Made by a program: the position numbers and the translations under genes. 64,000 nt of DNA from an uncultured Draconibacterium sp. (GTDB taxonomy: Bacteria > Bacteroidota > Bacteroidia > Bacteroidales > Prolixibacteraceae): positions 4,064,501-4,128,500 of the forward strand of contig NZ_OY781365.1 in assembly GCF_963676815.1 (NCBI RefSeq), in the 5' to 3' direction. Each line of letters begins with the position of its first letter. Position 1 is the stretch's first letter. This document shows positions 52,605-62,472 of this stretch, piece by piece. The notes below the pieces were generated by a model. That model was not told where the DNA came from. It saw only the letters and a program-made list of their open reading frames with translations, and did not search any database.

Positions 52605-54176
52605 TTAAGGAAGCTCATAAGTTCCGTTGAGTTTTATCTTTTCCACAAACTCATTTTTCCTAAACTCCCAGTCTTTTTCTGTTTCTATCTTTTTCCCAAG
52701 AAATTCCAGGTTGTCAAGATAAACATCCTCAATATTCCCTTTTTCGCTGAATCCTTTAAAAATAACGGGTTGTTCTTTTCCGCTTAAATATTTTATGTTT
52801 GAAAAATGAACATCGCGAATTATTCCAAGGTCTTTGTTAACTGTCCACGCTGTTAGTTTTTGTTCCAGTTTAATTAACGGTTTTAGGGAACGTTCAATGG
52901 TTATGTTTTCGAAGTTTACGTTGGTAACCCTGCTCGAATCGGCAACTAAAATACCAATAACTCCTTGTCCTTCCACAGCATGTGTTGCATGAATAATATC
53001 GCAGTTTCGGAATGTGATATTGTGTACGGGCATTCGTGTTTCGTACGTTACTCCCAGTGCATAACCCCAATCACTCCAAATAACACAATCTTCAACAGTG
53101 ACATTCGATGTTGTAGTTTGTGGCTGTGGAATTTCCGTAATAAAAGCATCCATATTTCCGGTGTCCATCGATTTCATAATAATACCATCGTCGCGTTGGC
53201 GCATAAAACAGTTCTTAATATGAACATCCTGACTTAAAACAATATTAATCCCGTCGGTATTAAATCCCCAGGCAATTTCTTTCAGGTTATCGATTACAAC
53301 ATTTTTCGACCGGTAAATGGTTGCGTGCCAGCAATTGGCTCCCCTTAAAATTACTCCTTCAATTTCCACATTCTCGCAGTTGTTTATGTGAATTGGATTT
53401 TTTCTTCCATACTTTTCTGCAACTCTGGTAAAATCGATTATTCCCCGACCTTTAATTTTTATGTTTTTTGCTTTTATGGCTTCAATACCGTGGTCGTATC
53501 GTTTAAGTTGAATCGTTTCCTCTTCTCTTCCTTCGTAACGATAAATTGAATCGTTTTCAAAAACATCGAAATAAAGAACTGCTCCACCATCGACAAAAAG
53601 TGTTTGATTGCTTTTTAGTTTAATGGTATTTAAAACATGCTCACCCGGGCCATAGTAAATAATGTTTTCATCATTGGTGTTGGGCTTTTCCATCATTGGA
53701 TTAGCAAACAGGTGTAAAACCCGTTCCTCGCTGCCGTCGGGTTCAATGGTAAGTGCTCCCGGTTCATCAATATAAAATTCAATGGTATTGTTTTTAACCA
53801 CAGGTTTTATGTTTCTCGAAAGTGGTCGCACAACAGCTGTATTTATGTTGTGGTTTACTTTTATACTCACCTTTACTTTCCCCGAAAAGTCGAAGTAACC
53901 AAACGATACGGTGGAGTAGGGTATTCCGGTTTCTCCAAAGTGTTTGCCTTCTGTAAAACGGGTATCATAAACCTGTGCATCGTAACAAAATACTTCGTTA
54001 TTGTTTGCCCAAACTTTGTAGTCGTTTGACGCCTTTTCGTTGGGAGGAGCGTCGTATACTTTTATTGACGTTTCGTTGCCACAAGAGCCTAAAAAAGCTA
54101 AGCTGAGTAGTAACGCTGCTGTTAATGTAATTGATAGATATTTCTTCATCTGTTTTGTTTTATGTAGCCTTTTCAT
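52605..54176 (-). CDS. GH28-like right-handed beta-helix protein, lipoprotein
   Basis: A 523-residue lipoprotein (LAFLGSC, Cys32; a start at 54149 would give a more usual 23-residue leader). An N-terminal beta-sandwich (about 40-170) precedes a parallel beta-helix with GFNTDGINIV and QRDDGIIMKS, resembling the NTD and DD motifs of GH28. G-H-G and R-I-K motifs are not seen; WGYALGVTYETRMPVHN lies in their place. A polysaccharide hydrolase is likely, perhaps GH28- or dextranase-like, but the family assignment is weak. Confidence 0.7.
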   Translation of the reverse strand: MKRLHKTKQMKKYLSITLTAALLLSLAFLGSCGNETSIKVYDAPPNEKASNDYKVWANNNEVFCYDAQVYDTRFTEGKHFGETGIPYSTVSFGYFDFSGKVKVSIKVNHNINTAVVRPLSRNIKPVVKNNTIEFYIDEPGALTIEPDGSEERVLHLFANPMMEKPNTNDENIIYYGPGEHVLNTIKLKSNQTLFVDGGAVLYFDVFENDSIYRYEGREEETIQLKRYDHGIEAIKAKNIKIKGRGIIDFTRVAEKYGRKNPIHINNCENVEIEGVILRGANCWHATIYRSKNVVIDNLKEIAWGFNTDGINIVLSQDVHIKNCFMRQRDDGIIMKSMDTGNMDAFITEIPQPQTTTSNVTVEDCVIWSDWGYALGVTYETRMPVHNITFRNCDIIHATHAVEGQGVIGILVADSSRVTNVNFENITIERSLKPLIKLEQKLTAWTVNKDLGIIRDVHFSNIKYLSGKEQPVIFKGFSEKGNIEDVYLDNLEFLGKKIETEKDWEFRKNEFVEKIKLNGTYELP

Positions 54177-54239
54177 GGGTGAGATAAAAGTTCTGTCATA
54201 TTCTGACGCTGCTCAGTATTATATCTCAGCCATTGGCTG

Positions 54240-55814
54240 TTATTGGTTTTGGTAATCCGAATTATTTACCCAATGCAGTGTTGGCGTTTCTTCTCCATTG
54301 GTATATCTTTCGTAGTAATTCATCAGTTTTGGTGGATATACTTTGTAACTGTCAAACACATCGCCATTGCCTAAAATTCGTGGGTCTTCCTGTTCTGTCA
54401 GTTCATTTATCATTTGTTCTGACATTTGAGCTTTTATGGCGGCATATTTTTCCTCTTCTGCTAAATTTTTCATGCAGAATGGGTCTTCGCTAACATTGTA
54501 AAGTTCTTCATCTGTTCGTTTATTAAAATTCAGTTGCCAGATGTAATCCATTTTTGTTCCCTTGGTTTCAAGGCAAACTGTTTTTGTAGGACTTCCATCG
54601 CAGTTTAAATAGCCTGTTTCGGGATTTCCAACGGGCCAGCGGTCGGTTTTAAAGTTGCGCAAATACAAAAAGTCTCCTTTTCTGATGCCGCGGATGGGAT
54701 AGCCCTGGTTGTTTGGGCGACCAATATCATGACGTTCTTTACCAATCAGAACATGGTCGCGTTCAGGATTTACCTTGCCCGATTTGTTAGAAAGGATAAT
54801 ATCTGTAAGGCTCATCCCATAGAATGGTTTCATTCCTGATTCTTCGTTTGTAATTCCGCATAACTCAAGTAGGGTAGGCGCTATGTCGGTAAACTTCACA
54901 AAGTCATCAACGCTTCTGCCAACATGTTTAATTCCATCTTTCCACATAATGGTCAGGGGCAAATGGTTCGACATTTCATACTCCTGTCCTTTTATCCGTG
55001 GGAAAGGCATTCCGTTATCGGCAGTAACAATAACAATGGTATTGTCGAGCATATCCTTTTCTTCAAGAGTTGTAAGAATTTTCTGAAGCTGTTTGTCGAA
55101 ATATTCTAACTCAAAAGCATAGTCGAGCATATCGGTTCTTACCGAATCGTTATCGGGCCAGAAATCGAATACTTTATCAATCTCTGCCAGTTTTTTTCCG
55201 TATTTTAAACCCGATGCATATTCATAGGCACGATGTGGTTCCCAGCCGCCGTACCAAAAGAAAAATGGTTTATTCTCTTTGTTATCAGACAAGAATGATT
55301 TGAAGTTTTCGGAGTAATCGTCAACACTAATTTCCGTTGTTGGAGGTGTGGTTTTAATTTTACGATAAGCGTTGACCAACAAGTCTCTTTTCGAACCATC
55401 TTCGTGGTATGCAACTCCGGGTACCCAGCCTTTGCCGGTATATCCTACGTGGTAGCCATTGTCGGCAAGTGCTTCAGGAAAACTTTTAAACTTGATTGGA
55501 AAATAAGGCATGTGGTTGCATGCTTCTTCCAATTGCCACGAGTTACGTCCGGTAAGTATACAAGCCCGCGACGGAGCACATTTGGCGTTTGGCGTGTAGG
55601 CATTGTTGAATAATACCCCTTGTTCGGCTATTTTATCGAAAGCCGGAGTGCTAACCCACGAGCATCCGTAAGCTCCCATGTGCGGGTACGAAACGTCGTC
55701 GGCAATGGCAAGCAAAATGTTTGGTTTTGGTGCTTCTTTTTCTGTGTTCGAAGTGCAGCCAGTGGCAAAAACAAACATCAGGACGAAATAAACCAGTGTT
55801 ATGTAATTCTTCAT
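54240..55814 (-). CDS. S1-family sulfatase, lipoprotein
   Basis: A 524-residue sulfatase (lipoprotein Cys20, FATGC). The formylglycine motif is CAPSRACILTG with Cys79, so an anaerobic sulfatase-maturing enzyme should be encoded elsewhere in the genome; none is seen in the window. Metal-binding parts are AIADDVSYPHMGAYGC and IVTADNGMPFPRIKGQEYEM. It lies 12 bp downstream of another sulfatase in one operon, so it likely removes sulfate esters from the same glycan. Confidence 0.94.
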   Translation of the reverse strand: MKNYITLVYFVLMFVFATGCTSNTEKEAPKPNILLAIADDVSYPHMGAYGCSWVSTPAFDKIAEQGVLFNNAYTPNAKCAPSRACILTGRNSWQLEEACNHMPYFPIKFKSFPEALADNGYHVGYTGKGWVPGVAYHEDGSKRDLLVNAYRKIKTTPPTTEISVDDYSENFKSFLSDNKENKPFFFWYGGWEPHRAYEYASGLKYGKKLAEIDKVFDFWPDNDSVRTDMLDYAFELEYFDKQLQKILTTLEEKDMLDNTIVIVTADNGMPFPRIKGQEYEMSNHLPLTIMWKDGIKHVGRSVDDFVKFTDIAPTLLELCGITNEESGMKPFYGMSLTDIILSNKSGKVNPERDHVLIGKERHDIGRPNNQGYPIRGIRKGDFLYLRNFKTDRWPVGNPETGYLNCDGSPTKTVCLETKGTKMDYIWQLNFNKRTDEELYNVSEDPFCMKNLAEEEKYAAIKAQMSEQMINELTEQEDPRILGNGDVFDSYKVYPPKLMNYYERYTNGEETPTLHWVNNSDYQNQ

Positions 55815-55826
55815 TTTATAATAGTT

Positions 55827-57518
55827 TTATTTAATTGAAACAAAAGGTTTTAATTGAATTTTTGGGTCTTCAATATCTTTAAGGTGTTTGCGCAGCGCAT
55901 TGTGTAATACTTTTAATCGAGGCGTTTGGACAATATCAGAAATCGGTTCGTTTGGACTAAGAATAAGCGGATTCATCTGAAATGGGTCTTCTTGTAAATT
56001 ATAATAGGTGAATTGATATTCTTTTTTGCTTAGTTTTTCGGCAATGTAAATGTCGTTTGCTGTACGCACCGCTCTCCAGTTTCTTAATTCGAGGAATGCA
56101 TAAGGGCTGTTGTTGTTCTTTTTGTTAAAGAACAATGCGCTGTTGTCAACACCGTCAACAGCTTCGCTAAATTTATATCCAAGCATTCCCAATAATGATG
56201 GAGCAACATGTACTGAATTGAATACTTCAGATTGTTCGCTACCGGCAGGCACATGTTCGGGCCAGCGAATTATAAAAGGTACTGCAATCGATTCTTCCAT
56301 GGGAATTCCCTTGGTCATGCGCCCTTGCGAGCCCATCATTTCGCCATGGTCGGCAGTAATTATAACAATGGTTGTTTCCTTTAATTTTTTATTCGGATAG
56401 CGTGGGTCGGGAGTATTGGCAAGGTATTCATCCAGTTGTCCAAAACAGTAGTCAACCGAGTTAACTGCACCATAATAACCTGGTAGGCACTTTGTGCGCG
56501 AATAATGGTCTTTGGGAACGTTCGGGCGTTTCCGTAATCCTGCTTTTACTGCATCCGAATGGTTTGCTCCATCGCGGTATTCTTTTTCGAATTCCATAGG
56601 TGCCCTGTAACTCATGTTTTCAGGCCCAGGAGAGCGTTTGCCATGGTATTCATCCCCTTCTTTTTTCCCCGCGATATGCCACGAGCCTTGGTTGCCTTCA
56701 ACTGGTTTTGGGCCGTGAATAGTGTGAGGAGGGTTGTACGATATATACAGTGCAAATGGTTTTTTGTTGTCACGCACTTCATAACTGTTTTCCAAATAAT
56801 CAAGTGCTTTTCGGGTTAGGTGGTTCGGGTTCCAGCATTCCTCTTTGCTTATCTCTTTATCGGCATAATCTTTCGATGGGAAAAACGGATTGGGCAGTAC
56901 TTTCCCGCCCGGAGTGTATTCGCCCCTTCCATCAATTTCATCTTTTGCATGATAAAGCCTTGTGTCGAAATGCTGATGATTGTGCCCTGGTGAGCCGTAC
57001 CAATAATCAAAACCTCGTTTTTCCGATTCGTAATATTTACCGTCGTCAAGCCAGTGGTTTTCATCCATTGCCATGTGCCATTTACCAATGTGGGCAGTTT
57101 CGTATCCATTCTCTTTCAGTACATGAGCAATCGTTTCATTGTTGAACTTAAAATTCTCGTAGTTAGAATTTGCAATCAAACCATGAGTTGTCGGATATTG
57201 TCCTGTTATTAAACTTGCCCGGTTTGGCGAACAAATTGGCGAACATGCAACGGCATTATGAAAAATCATACCTTCCACCGCACATCGGTCAATATGCGGT
57301 GTGTGAACAGGGTCTCCCTGGTTGTAAGTATTGTCAAATCGCGGGTCGCTATAATAGCTCATAGCCATGCGTCGCCATTGGTCGGCGTATACGTAAAGAA
57401 TATTTGGCTTAATCTCTTCTATGCTTTGTTTCTTTTTTGTGAAACTATAAATACTGAACACAGAGGCTAATGATGCCAGTACGAGTATGATACTTAGTGT
57501 CTTATTTTTGAAGTTCAT
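55827..57518 (-). CDS. S1-family sulfatase
   Basis: A 563-residue exported sulfatase with an N-terminal signal or anchor at about 8-26. The formylglycine motif is CSPNRASLITG with Cys96. Metal-binding and active-site stretches include ILYVYADQWRR, ETAHIGKWHMA and IITADHGEMMGSQG. It lies 13 bp after the GH36 gene. The two sulfatases differ clearly in sequence and length, so they probably act on different sulfated positions. Confidence 0.94.
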   Translation of the reverse strand: MNFKNKTLSIILVLASLASVFSIYSFTKKKQSIEEIKPNILYVYADQWRRMAMSYYSDPRFDNTYNQGDPVHTPHIDRCAVEGMIFHNAVACSPICSPNRASLITGQYPTTHGLIANSNYENFKFNNETIAHVLKENGYETAHIGKWHMAMDENHWLDDGKYYESEKRGFDYWYGSPGHNHQHFDTRLYHAKDEIDGRGEYTPGGKVLPNPFFPSKDYADKEISKEECWNPNHLTRKALDYLENSYEVRDNKKPFALYISYNPPHTIHGPKPVEGNQGSWHIAGKKEGDEYHGKRSPGPENMSYRAPMEFEKEYRDGANHSDAVKAGLRKRPNVPKDHYSRTKCLPGYYGAVNSVDYCFGQLDEYLANTPDPRYPNKKLKETTIVIITADHGEMMGSQGRMTKGIPMEESIAVPFIIRWPEHVPAGSEQSEVFNSVHVAPSLLGMLGYKFSEAVDGVDNSALFFNKKNNNSPYAFLELRNWRAVRTANDIYIAEKLSKKEYQFTYYNLQEDPFQMNPLILSPNEPISDIVQTPRLKVLHNALRKHLKDIEDPKIQLKPFVSIK

Positions 57519-57531
57519 TTTATAATATTTT

Positions 57532-59715
57532 CTATTTTCTCACTTTGATAATTGCAGCCATATACTTTTCAGGAAAAGCAACTGTAAATACACCGGTTCC
57601 GTTTTTTATTTTTATTCCCAGGTCAACCGGGTAAAGGATTTCCGCTTTTCCATTGTTCTTTTGGTTAATTTGAACAACATCATTTCCTGACAGGCGCCAA
57701 ACGGCATAATAGTCATATTCCTGGTTTTCTAATCCTACAGCAACCGGAGTGATTTTGTCCTCTATACTTGGCATTCCCAGAGGAAAGAATGGTGTCGATT
57801 GTGGGATTAAGGGAGCCATTTCTTCTTTGTAGATTTTAATGCCATTCTGTACCTGTGCAAAACTTTCTTCAGGCAATTCAGCTAAATGTCCGCTTTGGTG
57901 AATTCTTCCCATCATAGCGTTAACCATGTTGAATGAAGCTTCGTATTTATCGCCGTCTCGCATGGGGTACGACCATACAGCCAATTGTTCGGGTAGTACG
58001 GCAGCCATTGTTCCTACAATTATTGATGGGTACTTTTTATAATCGGTTTGGTCGCTCGACGATTGTATTTGATGTTGCGAAAGCATGGCATAATCCATAC
58101 GGCAACCACCACTTCCACAATTCTCAATTACTAAATTTTCGTTCTTTTTGTAAACGCCTTTCATCCAATCCAGATAAGCACGTTGATGTTCCAATAAGCC
58201 TTGTCCCATGCTGCTGGCATCGGTTTCTGTTCCCATCAATGAATTTACATTGTAGTCCATTTTTATGTAACCGGCACCGTAAGTATCTACAACCCGGTTA
58301 ACAACTTCGTTGGCATGATTTATAACTTTAGGGTTTCTAAAGTCGAGCATATAACTATCGTTGTCGATTACACGCTTTCCGTGGCGCATTAAAAACCAGT
58401 CGTCAGGTTTCGTTTTTAAAGGTGAATTAATTCCGGCTCTTTCAATTTCCAGCCATAAACCAGGTGTCATTTCATTATCTCGAATATTACTGAGTAACTT
58501 CTCTATGCCTCCAGGGAATCTGCTTTCACCGGGTTGCCATAATCCAACGGCATCCCACCATTTTTCATTTTGCTCGGCATACCAACCTGCGTCAATTACA
58601 TAATAATCGCACCCGGCTTTTGCTGCTGCATCAATTAATGGAAGCTCTTTTTCGGTTGTTGGGTCGCCAAACAGGCAGTTCATGTAATCGTTAAAAATTA
58701 CCGGACATTCAACATTGTCGGGGTGGGGGCTTAAACATGCTGCACGGCGGTATTTTGTTAAAGCAGCCACGCCTTCGTCAAATCCGCCAGTAACACAACC
58801 AATAGCAACGGGTACGGTTTGGTATTCTTCACCCGGTTCTAGCGATTTCCATGCCTGATGGTGTTCTTCATCCGGTCCGCCTAAATAAATATAAGTTGGA
58901 GTACTTTCTGTTTGTCGTTGTTCGCCACTTGCTCTAACATTCGAAAACTCCCAGTGCCATGAGCCATTGTGTTCAATTTGCCAAAACCAGGTTAATCCTA
59001 CAGCTGTATTTTCAACCATTGCCATGGGAAGTTCTTTTATGGTAGACCATGAGCCCAGATTGTTGTGAAATATACCCGACAATTGGAAAATGCCATTGGC
59101 TCCCCATCCGCTTTCTGATGGTTTTTGATTGTGCCATTGCCCTTCTGCTTTCCAGCTGTTATGTGCCCAATGGATAAGCAATTTGTCATCAATGCTTCCT
59201 TGTCCTAGGTTGCCAATGTTATTAATCATTGCCGAGCTTAGGTGGTTAATTCCAACGCTTTCTTTGCTATTGTTACGAACCTTGGTATATCGACGACAGG
59301 TGTTGGTTCCCTTGTAGAAATCGTAATAAGAAATTACATCCAGCTGAAGTGCAGCATCTTTTTGATAGATGATATACCTGGTTCCCCAAGGCATTTCCAT
59401 TTCTTCTTTTTTATCGAATTGAAGTCGTAACCCGGGCATGCCGCCACATAACTTTACGCCGTGGTGCGAGGCTCTGTTTTCCCCGGTACAATGCAGTGAA
59501 ACTTCAAGGTCCGATTCGGCTATGGTTGATGGCAATTCAGTATTCCCATTGTAATCGGTGGGTAGAATTAAGCGTTGTTTTAGCTGGTTATTCGAATTGA
59601 TTTCAAACAGAACCTCCAGCTTGTTATCTCCAAGTTTGAACTTATTTTCCTGTGCAAAAAGTTGTGTTGTGCACAGAAACAGGATTAGTAAAAGGATTGA
59701 GTTTTTTGTGTTCAT
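57532..59715 (-). CDS. GH36 alpha-galactosidase
   Basis: A 727-residue secreted enzyme with a signal peptide ending TTQLFAQ. It has the GH36 melibiase core: YYVIDAGWYAEQNEKWWDAVG, PGLWLEIERAG, the nucleophile Asp in YIKMDYN and the acid Asp in SSSDQTDYKKYP. It removes terminal alpha-galactose (or a similar alpha-linked sugar). It is 10 bp downstream of the first gene of the operon and 13 bp upstream of the sulfatase. Confidence 0.92.
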   Translation of the reverse strand: MNTKNSILLLILFLCTTQLFAQENKFKLGDNKLEVLFEINSNNQLKQRLILPTDYNGNTELPSTIAESDLEVSLHCTGENRASHHGVKLCGGMPGLRLQFDKKEEMEMPWGTRYIIYQKDAALQLDVISYYDFYKGTNTCRRYTKVRNNSKESVGINHLSSAMINNIGNLGQGSIDDKLLIHWAHNSWKAEGQWHNQKPSESGWGANGIFQLSGIFHNNLGSWSTIKELPMAMVENTAVGLTWFWQIEHNGSWHWEFSNVRASGEQRQTESTPTYIYLGGPDEEHHQAWKSLEPGEEYQTVPVAIGCVTGGFDEGVAALTKYRRAACLSPHPDNVECPVIFNDYMNCLFGDPTTEKELPLIDAAAKAGCDYYVIDAGWYAEQNEKWWDAVGLWQPGESRFPGGIEKLLSNIRDNEMTPGLWLEIERAGINSPLKTKPDDWFLMRHGKRVIDNDSYMLDFRNPKVINHANEVVNRVVDTYGAGYIKMDYNVNSLMGTETDASSMGQGLLEHQRAYLDWMKGVYKKNENLVIENCGSGGCRMDYAMLSQHQIQSSSDQTDYKKYPSIIVGTMAAVLPEQLAVWSYPMRDGDKYEASFNMVNAMMGRIHQSGHLAELPEESFAQVQNGIKIYKEEMAPLIPQSTPFFPLGMPSIEDKITPVAVGLENQEYDYYAVWRLSGNDVVQINQKNNGKAEILYPVDLGIKIKNGTGVFTVAFPEKYMAAIIKVRK

Positions 59716-59725
59716 CTTATGTTGT

Positions 59726-62068
59726 CTATTTTTTGATTTTTTCTAGAAACAAGCCATCCAAAGGAGGTAGGGTTACAGTAGCCGAAACGCGTTTACCATT
59801 ATTAACTTTACTGTCTTGTTTGGATGTTGCTGTAAGTCTTTTCAGTTTTGTATTTGGGAAAAGTGTTTCAAGGTTAAACTTGTACGGTAAGGTTGATGGA
59901 TTAACAAGTACAATTCCATTTTCAAATTCACGCGCTAAGGCTTGTGTATCGTTTAGCAGCATGAAGTTTTGAATGTCGATACTGCCACTTCCTTCAATTT
60001 CAATTTCTATATCAACAGTTTGCGAATCCATTTCTCTGAAGTAGAAATTGCATGGTGAATATTCTGTGCATCCAATGTAGTTCAATACTTTCTCCGCATT
60101 GTGCTTATTGGGTTTTACACCAAGTATTTTTGCTGAAATATGGCGGGGAATAATGTCTTTAAACCCGGGCAAGGCTGTTTCCGATTTCGCGTCGAAACTG
60201 ATAATAACATCGCCATCAGGAAGAATTACATTTTTCAGCAACAGTTTCATATTACCGTGTTGGTTGGGTTGGGCGGTTATTTTTAAGCCGTTATTATTAA
60301 GCTGTACCTGGCAGTTAAATGGCTTAATATGTGTGTTCTTAAGCGAAAAGTTGCTTGTTGGCTCTTTTAGCTTTGATAGTTCAATCAAATCTCCTTTGGG
60401 AGAACCAAGCCAGTAGGATTTATTTTCCATTCCTTTTACCAATTCATCGGCAATTCCTTTTCGGTAGCCATTTTCTGGTTTGGTGTGCCGAAAAGTATTT
60501 GCTGCAATACCCAAACATTGTGCGGTGGCAAGGACCATACGTTCCCGTTTTAATTTTTGAGCATCGTTGCCCTCCATTTTATCTTTATGGGTGACATAAG
60601 AAAAGTGAGGATTGATTCCATGTTCTAGCCAATAAGTGAAAAAACTAATTGGTTTTGAAAATTCAGTATAAACATCGCCCCAGTCACATAATCCTTCGGC
60701 TTCCATGCCGTTAGCCACATCAACAGCACGCATGGCGTAATCAACTCCGCCATCGCCTAAAAGCAACTTGTCCTTTCCAAGGGCGTTTCTCAATAATTCA
60801 TAAAAATGATAGGTGCCAATGCCGAATACATTTTCATTGTTTAGGTAGCCTTTATCTGCGATGCCGTCCGTGTCAATGTCAACGTAGCGTCCATAGGCAG
60901 ATTTGTCCATTGTCCACGAAGCAATGTCGAACTGAATGCCGTTAAACGCGAAAAGTTCTCCGTCGTTGGCAAACCACGAACCTATTTCTTCGGCAAAAAT
61001 ATCAGCGCATTGTTTTCCATTCTTATCGGTAGGGCAAGTAGATGAAAGGTTGTAGTACCACATCAGATTATTTGTTGGTGGGCCCCACGGACCTTCCACA
61101 ACATGTGGTGCAATGTAGGTTGTTTTAGCTGTGAAGTTTTTGGCTGAAGTTCCGTACCTGCCTCTAATAACCTTTATTGCTCCTTTCCCTTTCGAAACAA
61201 GCGTAACCTGCTCGGCTTCGTCCCACAGTTTTTCTCCATTTTCATCAAGAGGAACAATAACAATATCATCGTTTTTCTTCGCGTTTCTGCCAAAGCCTAG
61301 TTTGAAAAGCGAAACATCCGAAACTTGTAATACAGAGTCATTTGCCGAAATATTTTTTTCAAGTAAACAACCGGGATGGTAGATCCAGTGTCCCGCAGAA
61401 TAAGCCTCGCTGCGCCAGTTTGGGTCTCTCGAACGCCCATTGAAGTGCAAAAGAACTAGTTTCTTAGGATTGTTGATGGCAAAGCGGTTCATGTAGTGCT
61501 GTGTTTGAACTTCGGTCATGCCAAAAAGCTCTTCGCACATTGCTTTATTGCAGATGCCGCCCAGACGTATATATTCCTTTTCCCATTGTTCGTAGGTAAA
61601 ACCTGCAACATTCTCAGGTCTTCTAAAAAAGAATGCCTTAGGGAAGTTTGCATTAAACAATTCTTTCGAACTGAGAGGAGTGTCGAAGTATAGATTTACT
61701 TTATCTATAATTGTTTGAACTTTATTTTTTTTACTAAAAACTTTCTTTAATTCGGTTTCGTTTTTAACCTGAAACTCGGCATCAATCATAAATGCATAAG
61801 CGCGTATTAAATTAGGTCTTATATTTTGAATTTTTTCTTCTTCAAGAAACTCTACCGATACGATTGAGCTTTTATTTTTTTGAAATTTTGTTTCAGTAAT
61901 AATAGCCTGGTCGGGATTATACTGTGCATTTAAAAAGGAGTTTTTATTTTGTGCACCGGCATTAAAACAGGATACAAAAGCTACTATTAATAACAGTAGG
62001 TTTAATCCATTTCTGTTTTGCCCTTTTCTGAATAATGTGTTCCGATATTTTTCTGTCAATTTTTCCAT
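59726..62068 (-). CDS. Large secreted protein, putative TIM-barrel glycosidase of unknown family
   Basis: A 780-residue protein, first gene of the operon. The N-terminus is long (signal hydrophobic part about 22-36, LLLLIVAFVSCFNAGAQ). The middle (about 200-560) contains barrel-like elements, LVLLHFNGRSRDPNW, AFNGIQFDIASWTMD, LLLGDGGVDYAM and GINPHFSYVTHKDKM, similar in style to hypothetical glycosyl hydrolases. The C-terminal third looks like beta-sandwich binding domains. Acidic residues after the strands could be catalytic. I do not recognise a named family. Confidence 0.55.
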   Translation of the reverse strand: MEKLTEKYRNTLFRKGQNRNGLNLLLLIVAFVSCFNAGAQNKNSFLNAQYNPDQAIITETKFQKNKSSIVSVEFLEEEKIQNIRPNLIRAYAFMIDAEFQVKNETELKKVFSKKNKVQTIIDKVNLYFDTPLSSKELFNANFPKAFFFRRPENVAGFTYEQWEKEYIRLGGICNKAMCEELFGMTEVQTQHYMNRFAINNPKKLVLLHFNGRSRDPNWRSEAYSAGHWIYHPGCLLEKNISANDSVLQVSDVSLFKLGFGRNAKKNDDIVIVPLDENGEKLWDEAEQVTLVSKGKGAIKVIRGRYGTSAKNFTAKTTYIAPHVVEGPWGPPTNNLMWYYNLSSTCPTDKNGKQCADIFAEEIGSWFANDGELFAFNGIQFDIASWTMDKSAYGRYVDIDTDGIADKGYLNNENVFGIGTYHFYELLRNALGKDKLLLGDGGVDYAMRAVDVANGMEAEGLCDWGDVYTEFSKPISFFTYWLEHGINPHFSYVTHKDKMEGNDAQKLKRERMVLATAQCLGIAANTFRHTKPENGYRKGIADELVKGMENKSYWLGSPKGDLIELSKLKEPTSNFSLKNTHIKPFNCQVQLNNNGLKITAQPNQHGNMKLLLKNVILPDGDVIISFDAKSETALPGFKDIIPRHISAKILGVKPNKHNAEKVLNYIGCTEYSPCNFYFREMDSQTVDIEIEIEGSGSIDIQNFMLLNDTQALAREFENGIVLVNPSTLPYKFNLETLFPNTKLKRLTATSKQDSKVNNGKRVSATVTLPPLDGLFLEKIKK

Positions 62069-62472
62069 TTCTGACTGTAATCTTTTGCGATAAATGAGCT
62101 GTTTTTTTTCGCTTTCAATTCAATAAAAACTTCGTTGTTTTAAGTTTTCAATCCACAATCTAATAAGAAAAAAGAGAGATTGGCAACTGTATTATTTCAA
62201 AATTTTCTGCATTTGCCCAAATGTTACAATTCGTGCAAAATCTGTTACAAATGCGAAGATGAAAGGCGCCGTATCGCTTATTATACCTCCGCTGTGCGAT
62301 TGGATTTGTTACAATACTATCGGAGAATGTTACAATTGATGATGTGGGTTTGGAAGCTCTGTCTCTATTTTTGAAGTGTTGATTTTTACTTTAAAATTGA
62401 GCGTAGATTTCAATTCGGAAAATCAAAATTAGAAGTAAATAATTCAATCAATAAACTATTAAAAAACAAACT
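62069..62472. promoter_or_regulatory. Divergent regulatory region between the minus operon and susC 2
   Basis: About 400 bases between divergent transcription units. It holds four copies of TGTTACAA (62222, 62243, 62307, 62328) and, nearer susC, a possible promoter: TTG (62379-62381) and TAGATTTC (62404-62411, one mismatch to TAnnTTTG) 22 bases apart. No gene is visible. Confidence 0.6.
62222..62335 (+). promoter_or_regulatory. Two pairs of TGTTACAA direct repeats, likely HTCS operator
   Basis: TGTTACAA starts at 62222, 62243, 62307 and 62328. Within each pair the spacing is exactly 21 bp, and corresponding members of the pairs are exactly 85 bp apart. Direct repeats two helical turns apart on one face of DNA suit an AraC-type dimer such as the DNA-binding domain of an HTCS. 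Position and regularity suggest the binding site of HTCS 2. Confidence 0.7.
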
